DNA of 64,000 nucleotides from Spirochaetota bacterium (GTDB lineage Bacteria; Spirochaetota; UBA12135; COTS27; JAFLEE01). A model generated the notes under the pieces. The model did no database searches, had not been told where the DNA came from, and saw only the letters and a list, made by a program, of their open reading frames with translations. This document shows, in pieces, positions 27,476-36,338 of the stretch; position 1 is the stretch's first letter, and each line of letters begins with the position of its first letter. The stretch lies in assembly GCA_017302015.1 (NCBI GenBank), contig JAFLEE010000009.1, positions 1-64,000 on the forward strand. The letters are read 5' to 3'. The position numbers and the translations under genes are program-made.

Positions 27476-30400
27476 AAACCGAAAAAACACCCTGGCGCAG
27501 CCCCGAGCACAAGGCCCGCATCGAAGCCGGCCTCGCCGAGGGCACCCGCGAATTCACCGGGGGCGAGAGCGCGCTCTCGGCGCCCATCGAGCGGCGCGAT
27601 CTCCTCAAGACGGCGGGGGCCATGGCCGCCATGCTCGGCGCCGCCTCGTGCGGCCTCGTGCGGCGGCCCGAAGAGTCGATCCAACCCTATAGCGTCGCGC
27701 CGGAAGACGCGGCGGCCGGCAAGCCCCTCTTCTACGCCACGGCGATGGCCGTGGGCGAGGACGTGACGGGCCTCCTCGTCGAGAGCCACGAGGGGCGGCC
27801 CACGAAGGTCGAGGGCAATCCCCTGCACCCCGCGAGCCTCGGGGCCACCTCGGCGCGCCACCAGGCCTGGGTGCTCGATCTCTATGACCCCGACCGGCTT
27901 CGACGCAGCCTCCACGAGGGGCTTCCCGTCGACCCCTCCCGCGTGGCGCAGGCGCTCGACGATATTCGGGCCAAACTCCTGCCGAACGGCGGCGAGGGCT
28001 CCGCGCTGCTGCTGCCTTCGGTGACGTCCCCGAGCCTCTTGCGCGCGGTCGACTTGGTGCGAGCCTCCTTCCCCAAATTGGCCCTCCACCGCTACGAGCC
28101 GCTCACCCTCGATACGGCCTACGCGGCGTCTATCACGGCGTTCGGACGGGAAGTCCTGCCGCGTCCCGAGTTCGCGAGGGCCGACGTGATCCTCTCCTGC
28201 GACGGCGATTTCCTCGGGAGCGATCCCTTCTCCGTCGCGAACACCCGCGCCTTCGCCTCCCGGCGCGATCCCCGCCACCCGCGGGGGATGAACCGCCTGT
28301 GGGCGATGGAGGGCGCGTTCACCATCACGGGCGCCGCCGCCGACCACCGTATGCGCGTGCCCCGTTCCCGGATCCCCGCCGCGCTCGCCCAACTCTTCAT
28401 CGCCCTCTCGCGCCTCGACGCGGGGGTGGCCGCCGCCGCGAATCCCGCGCTCGCCGAACGCCTCAGGGCTTGGGCGGCCCCCGCGCCCCTCGCTTCCCGC
28501 GAGTTGAACGCCCTCGCCCAAGACCTCTTGGGCGCGCGCGGTCGCGGCGCCGTGGTCGTCGGCCCCCGGCAGGGAGTCGCTTCCCACCTCCTCGGCACCC
28601 TCCTCAACCAAGCCCTGGGCAATCTGGGCACCACCATCGCCCACGCGCCCAGACCCTTCGCCGGGCATCCGCTCTTCGCCCGGGGCCCCTTCGAGAGCCT
28701 CGCCGCCTTGGCCGCCTCGGCGCGGGAAGGGCGCATCCAGACGCTCTTCATCCTGGGAGGAGACCCCGTCCATACCGCGCCCCGGGATTTGGATCTCCCC
28801 TCGGCCCTGAAAAAAATCCCGTCGATCATCACGCTTTCCGACCGCAAAGACCACACCGCCGCCTTGGCCCATTGGGCCATCGCGCGCAGCCACGGCCTGG
28901 AGGGTTGGGGGGATGCGGTGACCGTGGACGGGCGCGCGAGCATCCTGCAGCCGCTCATCACCCCGCTTGGCGAGAGCTTCGGCGAAATCGAAGTGCTTAC
29001 GCGCCTCGCCGGCGCGCCCGCCAAGGCGGCCGATTTCGTGCGCCGGACCTGGCCGAGCCTGGCCGCCGAAGGGGCCTGGCGAAAGGCCCTCCACGACGGG
29101 ATTCTCGAGGGCGAAGACGCCCGGGTCGCGGTCTCGTTCGACGGTGGGAAGCTGGGCGCCTTTTTCAAAGACGTGCCCCCGGCCCCTTCCTTGGAACTCA
29201 GCCTCGACGGCGATCCCGCGCTCCACGACGGACGCTTCGCCAACCATGCCTGGCTCCAGGAAACGCCGAACCCGATCTCCAAGCATACCTGGGGCAACGC
29301 CCTCTGGATCAGCCCCGCCCTCGCAGCCAAACTCGGCGCGAAGAACGGGGAGGTCTTGGCCATCGCCGCGGCGACCGTGAAGATCCCCTTTGAAGCCCCC
29401 GTGTGGGTGGCGCCGGGCCAGGCGGATGAGTCGGTTTCCCTCACCCTGGGCCACGGACAAAAGACAATCGGGCGGCTGGGCGAGGGTTGGGGCGTGGACG
29501 GCTACGCGCTCCTCTCGACGACCGGTTCGTTCACCGTCGCGGGCGTGACGCTCAAACGCACCGGAAAGCATGTGGTGCTCGCTTCGGTGCAGGACCACCA
29601 GAGCCTCGAGGGCCGCGACCTCTACCGCGAGACCGACGCGGCCCACGCCGAGGCGCGGCCCCATACCCACGGGGAGGAGCATGCCCCGGGGAGCGAGGAC
29701 GACGGTCTGGTGGCCACGCCCAAGAGCGACGCCCCGAACCAATGGGGCATGGTCGTCGACCTGGGGAAATGCACCGGGTGCAACGCCTGCCTCGTCGGGT
29801 GCCAGGCCGAGAATAATATCCCCGCCGTCGGCCGCGAGGGCGTGCTGCGCGGCCGCGAGATGCACTGGATCCGCCTCGACCGCTATTTCACCGGCGAGGC
29901 CTCCGAGGCGCGCCTGGTCACCCAGCCGGTGGCCTGCGTGCAATGCGAGGCCGCGCCCTGCGAGCAGGTGTGCCCGGTCAACGCGACCTCCCATAGCCGC
30001 GAGGGCCTCTCCGACATCGCCTATAACCGGTGCATCGGGATGCGCTATTGCGCGAATAATTGCCCCTACAAGGCGCGCCGATTCAATTTCCTCGATTGGC
30101 ACCAGGAGAGCCCGCAATCGGCGCCGAAGAAGCGCGAGCACCTCTTCGACCTCTTCCGCGAGAGCGAGGCCCCGGTGAAGATGCAGCGCAACCCGGACGT
30201 GACCGTGCGCATGCGGGGCGTCATGGAGAAGTGCACCTATTGCGTGCAGCGCATCAACGCCGCCCGCGCCGCCGCCCCCCGCGACGGCCAGCCCCTCCCC
30301 GAGGGTTCCGTGACGACCGCCTGCCAGCAGGCCTGCCCCGCCGGCGCCATCGAGTTCGGGAATCTGCTCGACCCCAAAAGCCGCGTGCGACGCCTCAAGG

Positions 30401-30504
30401 AGCTCCCCCGGCAGTACGCCCTCCTCGGCGAACTCGGGGTGAAGCCCCGCACCACCTATCTCGCCGCCGTGCGAAACCCCCACCCCGACCTGAAGGGGGC
30501 CTGA
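27472..30504 (+). CDS. actB: Alternative complex III iron-sulfur/molybdopterin-fold subunit ActB
   Basis: The 1010-residue protein starts at ATG 27472 (ATGA overlap with actA). A Tat signal has Arg41-Arg42 (ERRDLLK), ending in a lipobox with Cys60 (GAASCG). The large middle part resembles a molybdopterin oxidoreductase domain that in ActB has no cofactor. The last 260 residues hold four ferredoxin-type Cys groups: CTGCNACLVGC, CVQCEAAPCEQVCPVN, CIGMRYCANNCPYK, and CTYCVQ with CQQACPAG. These carry 4Fe-4S/3Fe-4S clusters that pass electrons from quinol to the hemes. The protein is probably a periplasmic lipoprotein in the ActABCDEF complex. Size matches the family. Confidence 0.93.
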   Translation: MKTEKTPWRSPEHKARIEAGLAEGTREFTGGESALSAPIERRDLLKTAGAMAAMLGAASCGLVRRPEESIQPYSVAPEDAAAGKPLFYATAMAVGEDVTGLLVESHEGRPTKVEGNPLHPASLGATSARHQAWVLDLYDPDRLRRSLHEGLPVDPSRVAQALDDIRAKLLPNGGEGSALLLPSVTSPSLLRAVDLVRASFPKLALHRYEPLTLDTAYAASITAFGREVLPRPEFARADVILSCDGDFLGSDPFSVANTRAFASRRDPRHPRGMNRLWAMEGAFTITGAAADHRMRVPRSRIPAALAQLFIALSRLDAGVAAAANPALAERLRAWAAPAPLASRELNALAQDLLGARGRGAVVVGPRQGVASHLLGTLLNQALGNLGTTIAHAPRPFAGHPLFARGPFESLAALAASAREGRIQTLFILGGDPVHTAPRDLDLPSALKKIPSIITLSDRKDHTAALAHWAIARSHGLEGWGDAVTVDGRASILQPLITPLGESFGEIEVLTRLAGAPAKAADFVRRTWPSLAAEGAWRKALHDGILEGEDARVAVSFDGGKLGAFFKDVPPAPSLELSLDGDPALHDGRFANHAWLQETPNPISKHTWGNALWISPALAAKLGAKNGEVLAIAAATVKIPFEAPVWVAPGQADESVSLTLGHGQKTIGRLGEGWGVDGYALLSTTGSFTVAGVTLKRTGKHVVLASVQDHQSLEGRDLYRETDAAHAEARPHTHGEEHAPGSEDDGLVATPKSDAPNQWGMVVDLGKCTGCNACLVGCQAENNIPAVGREGVLRGREMHWIRLDRYFTGEASEARLVTQPVACVQCEAAPCEQVCPVNATSHSREGLSDIAYNRCIGMRYCANNCPYKARRFNFLDWHQESPQSAPKKREHLFDLFRESEAPVKMQRNPDVTVRMRGVMEKCTYCVQRINAARAAAPRDGQPLPEGSVTTACQQACPAGAIEFGNLLDPKSRVRRLKELPRQYALLGELGVKPRTTYLAAVRNPHPDLKGA

Positions 30505-30511
30505 GACCGCC

Positions 30512-31870
30512 ATGAGCCAAGCCGCCGCCGAAGCCTACGTCGACCCCTCCTTGACCCCGGGGGAACTCACCCGGTCCATCGCCGAACCCGTCGAGGCGCG
30601 GCCGCCGCGCTGGTGGATGGTCGGCGCCGCCGGGGCCGCCTCCCTCGCCCTCCTCTTCGTGGGGAGCGTGGGCTGGCTCTTCTGGAAGGGCGTGGGCGTC
30701 TGGGGCCTGGGCAGCCCCACCTTCTGGGGCTTCGACATCATCAACATGGTGTTCTGGGTGGGCATCGCCCATACCGGCACGGCGGTGACCTCGTTCATGA
30801 CCCTCTCCCGCCAACCCTGGAAGAACGGCATCAACCGGATCGCCGAGGCCATGACCATCTTCGCCGTCCTCTGCGCCGCGCTCTTCCCGCTCATCCACGT
30901 CGGGCGGCCGTGGCTCGCCTACTATTTCTTCCCCCTGCCCAACTCCATGGGCATCTGGCCCAATTTCAAGGGGCCAATCTTCGCCGATTTCTTCGCCCTC
31001 AACACCTACCTCTACGTCTCGGCGCTCTTCTGGTACCTGGGCATGCTGCCCGACTTGGCGGCGCTGCGCGACCGGGCCACGAACAAGATCGCCTTCTGGG
31101 CCTACGGCCTCCTCGCCCTGGGTTGGCGCGGCGGCGCGCGCCAGTGGAGCCAATACCAGAAGGCCTACCTGCTCATGGCCGCCATCGGCACGCCCCTGGT
31201 GCTCTCGGTGTGCGCCATCGTCAGCATGACCTTCGCCCCGTCGATCCTCCCCGGTTGGCACGCCACGATCTTCCCCCTCTATTTCCTCACCGGGGCCCTG
31301 GCCGCCGGCTTCTCCATGCTCGGCATGCTCGCGGTCTTCACCCGGAGCTTCTTCGGGTTCAAGCGCCTCATCACCGAGAAGCATCTCGAGACGATCAATA
31401 AATGGACCTTGGCGTGCATCCTGGGCGTCGCCTATGTCTATCTGGTGGAGTTCTTCATCGCCTGGTATTCGGGGAACCTCTACGAGCGCTTCACCATCAT
31501 CCACAACCGGCTCGGCGGGCCGTACGCGGCGATCTACTGGACTATGCTCGCCTGCAACGTGCTCATCCCCCAACTCTTCTGGCTCAAACGCTTCCGCACC
31601 CGGCAGAACCTCATGGTGTTCGTCTGCCTCGCGATCACCGTGGGCATGTGGTGCGAGCGCTTCGTCATCCTCGTGCTCTCCGTCCACCGCGATTTCCTGC
31701 CCGGCTCCTGGGGGATGTACGCGCCCAGCCTGGTGGAGGTCGCCACCTTCCTCGGCACCATCGGGATCTTCCTCACGATGTTCCTGGCCTTCCTCAAATT
31801 CCTTCCCGTGATCTCCATGGCCGAGGTGAAGCACTCCTTGCCCTCGTCCCACGCCGGGAGCGCCCCATGA
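30512..31870 (+). CDS. actC: Alternative complex III quinol-binding membrane subunit ActC (NrfD/PsrC-like)
   Basis: The 452-residue protein has about ten membrane helices in the NrfD/PsrC pattern. Diagnostic parts are FWGFDIINMVFWVGIAHTG, FPLIHVGRPW and WHATIFPLYFLTGALAAGFS. ActC and its paralogue ActF bind menaquinol in the membrane and feed ActB. It begins 7 bp after actB and overlaps actD by 4 bp. The N-terminal PSLTPGEL segment is also usual for ActC. It sits in the inner membrane and may also take part in proton movement, which remains debated for the family. Confidence 0.93.
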   Translation: MSQAAAEAYVDPSLTPGELTRSIAEPVEARPPRWWMVGAAGAASLALLFVGSVGWLFWKGVGVWGLGSPTFWGFDIINMVFWVGIAHTGTAVTSFMTLSRQPWKNGINRIAEAMTIFAVLCAALFPLIHVGRPWLAYYFFPLPNSMGIWPNFKGPIFADFFALNTYLYVSALFWYLGMLPDLAALRDRATNKIAFWAYGLLALGWRGGARQWSQYQKAYLLMAAIGTPLVLSVCAIVSMTFAPSILPGWHATIFPLYFLTGALAAGFSMLGMLAVFTRSFFGFKRLITEKHLETINKWTLACILGVAYVYLVEFFIAWYSGNLYERFTIIHNRLGGPYAAIYWTMLACNVLIPQLFWLKRFRTRQNLMVFVCLAITVGMWCERFVILVLSVHRDFLPGSWGMYAPSLVEVATFLGTIGIFLTMFLAFLKFLPVISMAEVKHSLPSSHAGSAP

Positions 31871-32463
31871 GCGCCCCGATCCTCAAGCGCCTGCGTCAAT
31901 TCGCGCCGCGGTCCCCCCGGACCCTCCTGCTCGCCGAGTTCCCCGACGCGAAGGCCCTCGTCGCCGCCGCCGGGGCCCTGCGCGGCGCCGGCGTGCGCCG
32001 CTTCGATGCCCATAGCCCCTGGCCCATCGAGGGGCTGGGGCGCGCGATGGGCTTGGGCGAGTCGATCCTCCCCTGGATCGTGCTGGGCGTCGGCCTCTCC
32101 ACCTTCCTCGGCTTCCTGGCCTTCATGGCATGGGCGAGCTTGGACTACCCCACGGTGCATTCCGGGAAACCGGTGCTCTCGATCTGGCCCCTCATCCCCG
32201 CCGCCATCGAGGTGACCTGGATGGCCGCGGGGACCGCCGCGCTCGTGGGCTTCATGGCCCTCGCGGGGCTCCCGCTCTATTACCACCTCGCCTTCCGCAG
32301 TCCGCGCTTCAAGCGGGCCAGCGATGACGGCTTCTTCATCACCGTAGAGGGGGACGATCCCCGCTTCGATGCCGAAGCCACACGGGCCCTGCTGGAGCGC
32401 CACGGGGGTCGAGTCGAACGTCTGGACGAAACGTCGGCCAAAGGGGCACCGCGCCATGGGTAA
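31867..32463 (+). CDS. actD: Alternative complex III subunit ActD (DUF3341)
   Basis: The 198-residue protein matches the DUF3341 family: a small cytoplasmic N-terminal domain (LLLAEFPDAKALVAAAGALR, then FDAHSPWPIEGL), two membrane helices (about 60-85 and 108-132), and a short C-terminal domain (DGFFITVEGDDPRFD). The start is ATG 31867, overlapping actC by 4 bp. ActD is a structural subunit without cofactors. Its 3' end overlaps the actE start by 8 bp, in keeping with the chain of translational coupling through the operon. Confidence 0.9.
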   Translation: MSAPILKRLRQFAPRSPRTLLLAEFPDAKALVAAAGALRGAGVRRFDAHSPWPIEGLGRAMGLGESILPWIVLGVGLSTFLGFLAFMAWASLDYPTVHSGKPVLSIWPLIPAAIEVTWMAAGTAALVGFMALAGLPLYYHLAFRSPRFKRASDDGFFITVEGDDPRFDAEATRALLERHGGRVERLDETSAKGAPRHG

Positions 32464-33112
32464 GCGAAATAACGCCATGGACCCCGCGGGCCCCGTTTCC
32501 CATCGGGTTATGCCGATGGGCGCGCTCTTCCTCTTGATCGCCCTCGCGCTCGTTTCGTGCCGGGGCGGGCGCACCGAACGTCCGCCCATCCACCTGAATC
32601 CGAATATGATGAACCAGGCGCGTTATAATCCGCAAACCTTGAGCCGCAACCCGCCCGACGGGGTGGTCGCCTTCGGCCGCGATGCCCGGGCCGACGGGGT
32701 AGGTCGCGCGGACCTGCTGAAAGAGGGCCCGGCGCAGACCGGCCGGGACGCCTCCGGCAAATGGGTCGCTCGCATTCCGGCGGCGGTCACGGGGGACTTC
32801 ATCAACCGGGGCCGCGAGCGCTTCGACATCCACTGCGCCGTCTGCCACGGGGAGACGGGAAGCGGCAAGACGGTGCTCACCGAGAAGGGCCTCCCGCCGC
32901 CGACGGCCCTCATCGACGCGCGGGTCGTCGCGATGGCCGACGGGGAGATCTTCGGGATAATCACCGCCGGCGCGCGCAATATGGCCGGCCTGGGGAAACG
33001 CATCCCCGCCGAGGACCGCTGGGCCATCGTGGCCTATGTGCGGGCCCTGCAGGCCGCCCGACGGGGCGTTCCCGCCGACCTATCCGATTCCCAGCGCGGA
33101 GCCCTGCCATGA
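32456..33112 (+). CDS. actE: Alternative complex III monoheme cytochrome c lipoprotein ActE
   Basis: The 218-residue protein has a lipoprotein signal (ALFLLIALALVSC with the lipobox Cys) and a single class I cytochrome c domain with CAVCH. The downstream segment with AGARNMAGLGKRIP supplies the Met axial ligand. ActE accepts electrons from ActA and hands them on, here probably directly to the cytochrome c domain of CtaC. The start ATG 32456 overlaps actD; ATG 32477 or later is possible because the signal peptide begins around the MPMGALF segment. It overlaps actF by 4 bp. Confidence 0.88.
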   Translation: MGKRNNAMDPAGPVSHRVMPMGALFLLIALALVSCRGGRTERPPIHLNPNMMNQARYNPQTLSRNPPDGVVAFGRDARADGVGRADLLKEGPAQTGRDASGKWVARIPAAVTGDFINRGRERFDIHCAVCHGETGSGKTVLTEKGLPPPTALIDARVVAMADGEIFGIITAGARNMAGLGKRIPAEDRWAIVAYVRALQAARRGVPADLSDSQRGALP

Positions 33113-34272
33113 GCGAAGGTCGTTCCTCGCATTTCATCCTGGGGCGCCTGCCCCTCTCGCTCATGCTCGCGGGCGTCCTCGCCCTCGTGCTGGCGGTGGC
33201 CCTGGGCACCGTGGAGATCAAGCGCTTCCTCGTCGCCTGGCAGGGCGGCTGGACCTTCGCGGTCAGCCTCTCCATCGGCGCGCTCTTCGTGCTGCTCTTC
33301 GCGTCCCTCACGGGCTCCACCTGGATCGTGGCGGTGCGGCGCGTCGGCGAATCGCTTTCGATGCTCTTCCCCCTTTGGGCGGTGCTGGCGATCCCCATCC
33401 TCCTCTCGGCCCCGGCGCTCTACCCGTGGGCCGATACGGAGCGCGCGGCCCACGACCCCGTGCTCGTCCAGCGCCTCGCGTTCATGAACCTCCCCTTCTT
33501 CTCGCTGCGGGGCCTCGCCTATCTCGGCGTCTTCTTCGGCCTCGCCCTCCTCCTGCGCCGGTCGTCGCTCGCGGGGCGCCCCACCATCGACCGCATGCGC
33601 TTCCTCGCCGGCCCCGGGATGGTCGCCTTCGCGCTCTGCGCCACCTTCGCGGCCTTCGATTGGGTGATGTCCCTCGCCGGAACCTGGTACAGCACGATCT
33701 TCGGGATCTATTTCTTCGTCGGAGCGGCGACGGGGGCCCTGGGCCTTTGGCTCTTCCTCACCGCCCTCCTCGAGCGCCGCGGGCTCTGGGGCGTTCCCGT
33801 GGGGGTGGAGCACCGCCACGACCTGGCGAAGTACCTCTACACCCTGACGCTCTTTTGGGCCCATGTGGCCTTCCTCCAGTTCCTCCTGATATGGTACGCC
33901 AAACTCCCCGAGGAGACCTTCTACTACGCCGTGCGCAGCCGCTACGGTTGGGAATGGGTGACGGGAGCGCTCATGGTCGGGCACCTCCTCCTGCCGATCT
34001 TCCTCTTCATGGGGCGCCGGGCCAAGCGGAGCCTCGCCCTCGGGGGATTCTTCGGCTTGTGGATGCTCCTGATGCACGCCCTGGATGTCTGGTGGATGAC
34101 CGCCCCCTCCAATTTCCCCATGCGTCGGTTGGGCGCCGTTGAGATTCTCTGCTTCCTCGGCTTCGGCCTGCTGGCCGTCGGCGGGGTCCTGCGCCTCCTG
34201 GGCCGCTCGCCGCTCGTTCCCGACCAGGATCCCCGCCTCGAGGCCTCGCTGAAACTTAGGAGCGAACCATGA
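33109..34272 (+). CDS. actF: Alternative complex III membrane subunit ActF (ActC paralogue)
   Basis: The 387-residue protein has about ten membrane helices. Family segments include WIVAVRRVGESLSMLFPLWA, FAAFDWVMSLAGTWYSTIFG, a loop YAKLPEETFYYAVR and LHALDVWW-like MHALDVWWM. ActF is the second quinol-type membrane subunit, related to ActC. It starts with an ATGA overlap with actE and overlaps the small membrane gene at 34269. It sits in the inner membrane as part of the ActABCDEF complex. Confidence 0.9.
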   Translation: MSEGRSSHFILGRLPLSLMLAGVLALVLAVALGTVEIKRFLVAWQGGWTFAVSLSIGALFVLLFASLTGSTWIVAVRRVGESLSMLFPLWAVLAIPILLSAPALYPWADTERAAHDPVLVQRLAFMNLPFFSLRGLAYLGVFFGLALLLRRSSLAGRPTIDRMRFLAGPGMVAFALCATFAAFDWVMSLAGTWYSTIFGIYFFVGAATGALGLWLFLTALLERRGLWGVPVGVEHRHDLAKYLYTLTLFWAHVAFLQFLLIWYAKLPEETFYYAVRSRYGWEWVTGALMVGHLLLPIFLFMGRRAKRSLALGGFFGLWMLLMHALDVWWMTAPSNFPMRRLGAVEILCFLGFGLLAVGGVLRLLGRSPLVPDQDPRLEASLKLRSEP

Positions 34273-34574
34273 GCGGCGTCCCGGGGAACGCGGCGCACGG
34301 CGAGCCCGCCTCCAAGCCCATCGCCTTCTGGGTGCTGGGCGCGGGGATCTTCGTGGCGGTGATCGTTGTCGTCACGGTGCTCATCTACCGGCACCTCTTG
34401 GAACGCTCCCAGGACGCGGCCGAAGCCGCGCTCCCCGCCCGGGAGTGGACGGTGCTCCGCGAGAACGAACGGAAGGATTTGGAAAAAGCCTATTGGCTCG
34501 ACCGGAGCGCCGGGAAGGTCCACCTCCCCATCGGCGCCGCCATGGAGAAGGTCGTGAAGGAATATTCCCGGTGA
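34269..34574 (+). CDS. Small one-helix membrane protein in the respiratory operon
   Basis: The 101-residue protein has one membrane helix (about 17-40; FWVLGAGIFVAVIVVVTVLI), then a charged helical region and a C-terminal stretch reading DRSAGKVHLPIGAAMEKVV. The DRSAGKVHLPI-x-x-AM motif resembles the small proteins that often sit between act and sco genes in such operons. They are probably an accessory subunit of alternative complex III or of the oxidase. I cannot assign a symbol. It overlaps actF (ATGA) and sco (GTGA), so it is made together with them in fixed ratio. The C-terminus faces the periplasm if the positive-inside rule holds. Confidence 0.7.
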   Translation: MSGVPGNAAHGEPASKPIAFWVLGAGIFVAVIVVVTVLIYRHLLERSQDAAEAALPAREWTVLRENERKDLEKAYWLDRSAGKVHLPIGAAMEKVVKEYSR

Positions 34575-35359
34575 GGAAGTTCTGGGCGCTGCTCCTCGTC
34601 GGTGCGGGCCTTTCGATCGCGGCCGAGTTGCCGCATAAACTGGAGGGGGTGCGCATCGAGGAGCGCCTCGGGGCGACCGTGCCCGCCTCTCCCGCCGTCT
34701 TTCGTGACGAGACGGGAAAGGAAATCCCGTTTTCGGCCCTCTTCGACGGGAAACGCCCCGTGATCCTCGTCATCGCCTATTTCCGCTGCCCCATGCTCTG
34801 CGGCCTCGTGCAGGGTGCGGTGGTCAACGGGGTCAACGGGATGGGCCTCACGGCGGGGGCCGACTACCGCATCGTCACGGTCAGCATGGATCCCAAGGAT
34901 ACCGTCGTGGAAGCGGCCAAGAACGCAGGGCGCTACCGGGCACTCCTCAAGAATCGGACCGGGGACGACGCGTGGACGTTCCTCACCGGCGAGACCCCCG
35001 AGATCCGCAAGGTCGCCGATGCCGCGGGGTTCATTTACCGCTACGACCCGGCCAGCGGCGAGTATCTCCACGCCGCCGGGATATTCGTCCTCACACCGCG
35101 GGGCAAGATCTCGCGCGTCTTCACCGGGGCCCTCTACAAGAGTTTCGACCTGAAGCTCGCCCTCCTCGAGGCGAAGGAGGGGCTCGCTCGCAGCGCGGCG
35201 GAGCATTTCCTGCTCTATTGCTACCAGTACAACCCCAAGCAAGAGGGCTACGGACTCAAGGCGATGGTGCTCATGCGCCTCGGCGGGGCCCTCGCGGTGC
35301 TCTCCCTCGTGCTCCTCTTCATCCTGCTTACCCGCCCGAAAAAAACCAAGCCCGCCTGA
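34571..35359 (+). CDS. SCO1/SenC-type copper chaperone for cytochrome oxidase
   Basis: The 262-residue protein has a thioredoxin fold with the copper-binding C73-P-M-L-C77 (YFRCPMLCGLV) and His167 (GEYLHAAG), the three SCO copper ligands. An N-terminal signal peptide precedes, and an additional C-terminal membrane helix (about 230-252) anchors it. SCO proteins deliver copper to the Cu-A site of oxidase subunit II, which is encoded 8 bp downstream. The start is GTG 34571, in a GTGA overlap. The C-terminal anchor is common in SCO proteins of act/caa3 operons. Confidence 0.92.
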   Translation: MRKFWALLLVGAGLSIAAELPHKLEGVRIEERLGATVPASPAVFRDETGKEIPFSALFDGKRPVILVIAYFRCPMLCGLVQGAVVNGVNGMGLTAGADYRIVTVSMDPKDTVVEAAKNAGRYRALLKNRTGDDAWTFLTGETPEIRKVADAAGFIYRYDPASGEYLHAAGIFVLTPRGKISRVFTGALYKSFDLKLALLEAKEGLARSAAEHFLLYCYQYNPKQEGYGLKAMVLMRLGGALAVLSLVLLFILLTRPKKTKPA

Positions 35360-35366
35360 GATCCCC

Positions 35367-36338
35367 ATGGCCCCACCCCTCGTCACCAACGAAAGCCTCA
35401 TGCACCTGGGAGACCTCTGGTTCCCCACCCTCGCCGAGAAGGCCATGGGCGGGGTCGACCTGCTCTATTGGGGGATCTTCTGGGTTTCCGTGGGGCTGGG
35501 CGCCGCGATCTTCGGGGTGGCGGTCTATCTCGGCATGAAGTACCGCCGCGGGAGCGCCGCGGCGCGCCCCGAATCGGAGCACCAGGGCATGGCGATGGAG
35601 GTGGCGTGGACGGTCATCCCCCTGGTGCTGGTGCTCAGCGTCTTCGTGTGGTCGTTCCTGGACCACCTGCGCTCGGTGGTGCCCCCGGCGGACGCCTATG
35701 AAGTTCGGGTGCTGGGCAAGAAGTGGTTCTGGCAATTCGAATACCCCCAAGCGGGCGTCACCGCCATCAACGACCTCGTGGTGCCGGTCAACCGGAACAT
35801 CAAGCTCAATATGTCGTCGGAAGACGTCATCCACAGCTTCTTCCTGCCCAATTTCCGGCGCAAGAAAGACGTGCTCCCCAACCGCACGACCTCGCTCTGG
35901 TTCCACGCGGACCGCGAGGGGAAGTACCAGATCTTCTGCGCGGAATATTGCGGCGACGGGCACTCGGTCATGCTCGGGAACCTCCTCGTGGTCTCGCAGG
36001 AGGCCTTCGACCAGTACCTCGCCAAGGCCAGCGCGACCTCCGACGAACCGCTGCCCCAATTGGGGAAGAAACTCTACCAGTCCAAGGCCTGCTTCACCTG
36101 CCATACCGTCGACGGCTCGGCGGGAACGGGCCCCTCGCTCCTGGGCCTCTATGGTAAAAAGAGGCGGTTCGCCGACGGGTCGTCCCTCGACGCCGACGAG
36201 AATTACCTGCGGGAAAGCCTGCTGGTGCCGGCGGCGAGAGTGGTGCAGGGATTCCAGCCCGTCATGCCCACCTACCAGGGCCTCCTCAAGGAAAGGGAAA
36301 TCACCGCCATGATCGAATACCTGAAGGGCCTGAAATGA
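35367..36338 (+). CDS. ctaC: Cytochrome c oxidase subunit II with fused cytochrome c (caa3 type)
   Basis: The 323-residue protein has two membrane helices (about 33-56 and 78-99) and a cupredoxin domain with a complete Cu-A site: His156, Cys191, Cys195, His199 and Met202 ([12 protein letters not shown]). A C-terminal cytochrome c domain is fused to it (C242-F-T-C-H246, axial Met in QPVMPTY). The fusion defines caa3-type oxidases, letting subunit II take electrons directly from ActE or a soluble cytochrome. It overlaps ctaD by 4 bp. No cleavable signal peptide is evident before the first helix. Confidence 0.95.
   Translation: MAPPLVTNESLMHLGDLWFPTLAEKAMGGVDLLYWGIFWVSVGLGAAIFGVAVYLGMKYRRGSAAARPESEHQGMAMEVAWTVIPLVLVLSVFVWSFLDHLRSVVPPADAYEVRVLGKKWFWQFEYPQAGVTAINDLVVPVNRNIKLNMSSEDVIHSFFLPNFRRKKDVLPNRTTSLWFHADREGKYQIFCAEYCGDGHSVMLGNLLVVSQEAFDQYLAKASATSDEPLPQLGKKLYQSKACFTCHTVDGSAGTGPSLLGLYGKKRRFADGSSLDADENYLRESLLVPAARVVQGFQPVMPTYQGLLKEREITAMIEYLKGLK

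Noticed and set aside
27199-30513. Very long open frame antisense to actB (about 1100 codons)
   Set aside because: GC-rich third positions keep the opposite strand free of stops. The translation is low-complexity and shows no family motif, while the sense strand is a clear ActB.
32624-32629. TATAAT inside actE
   Set aside because: It lies well inside a coding region of a tightly coupled operon, with no supporting -35.
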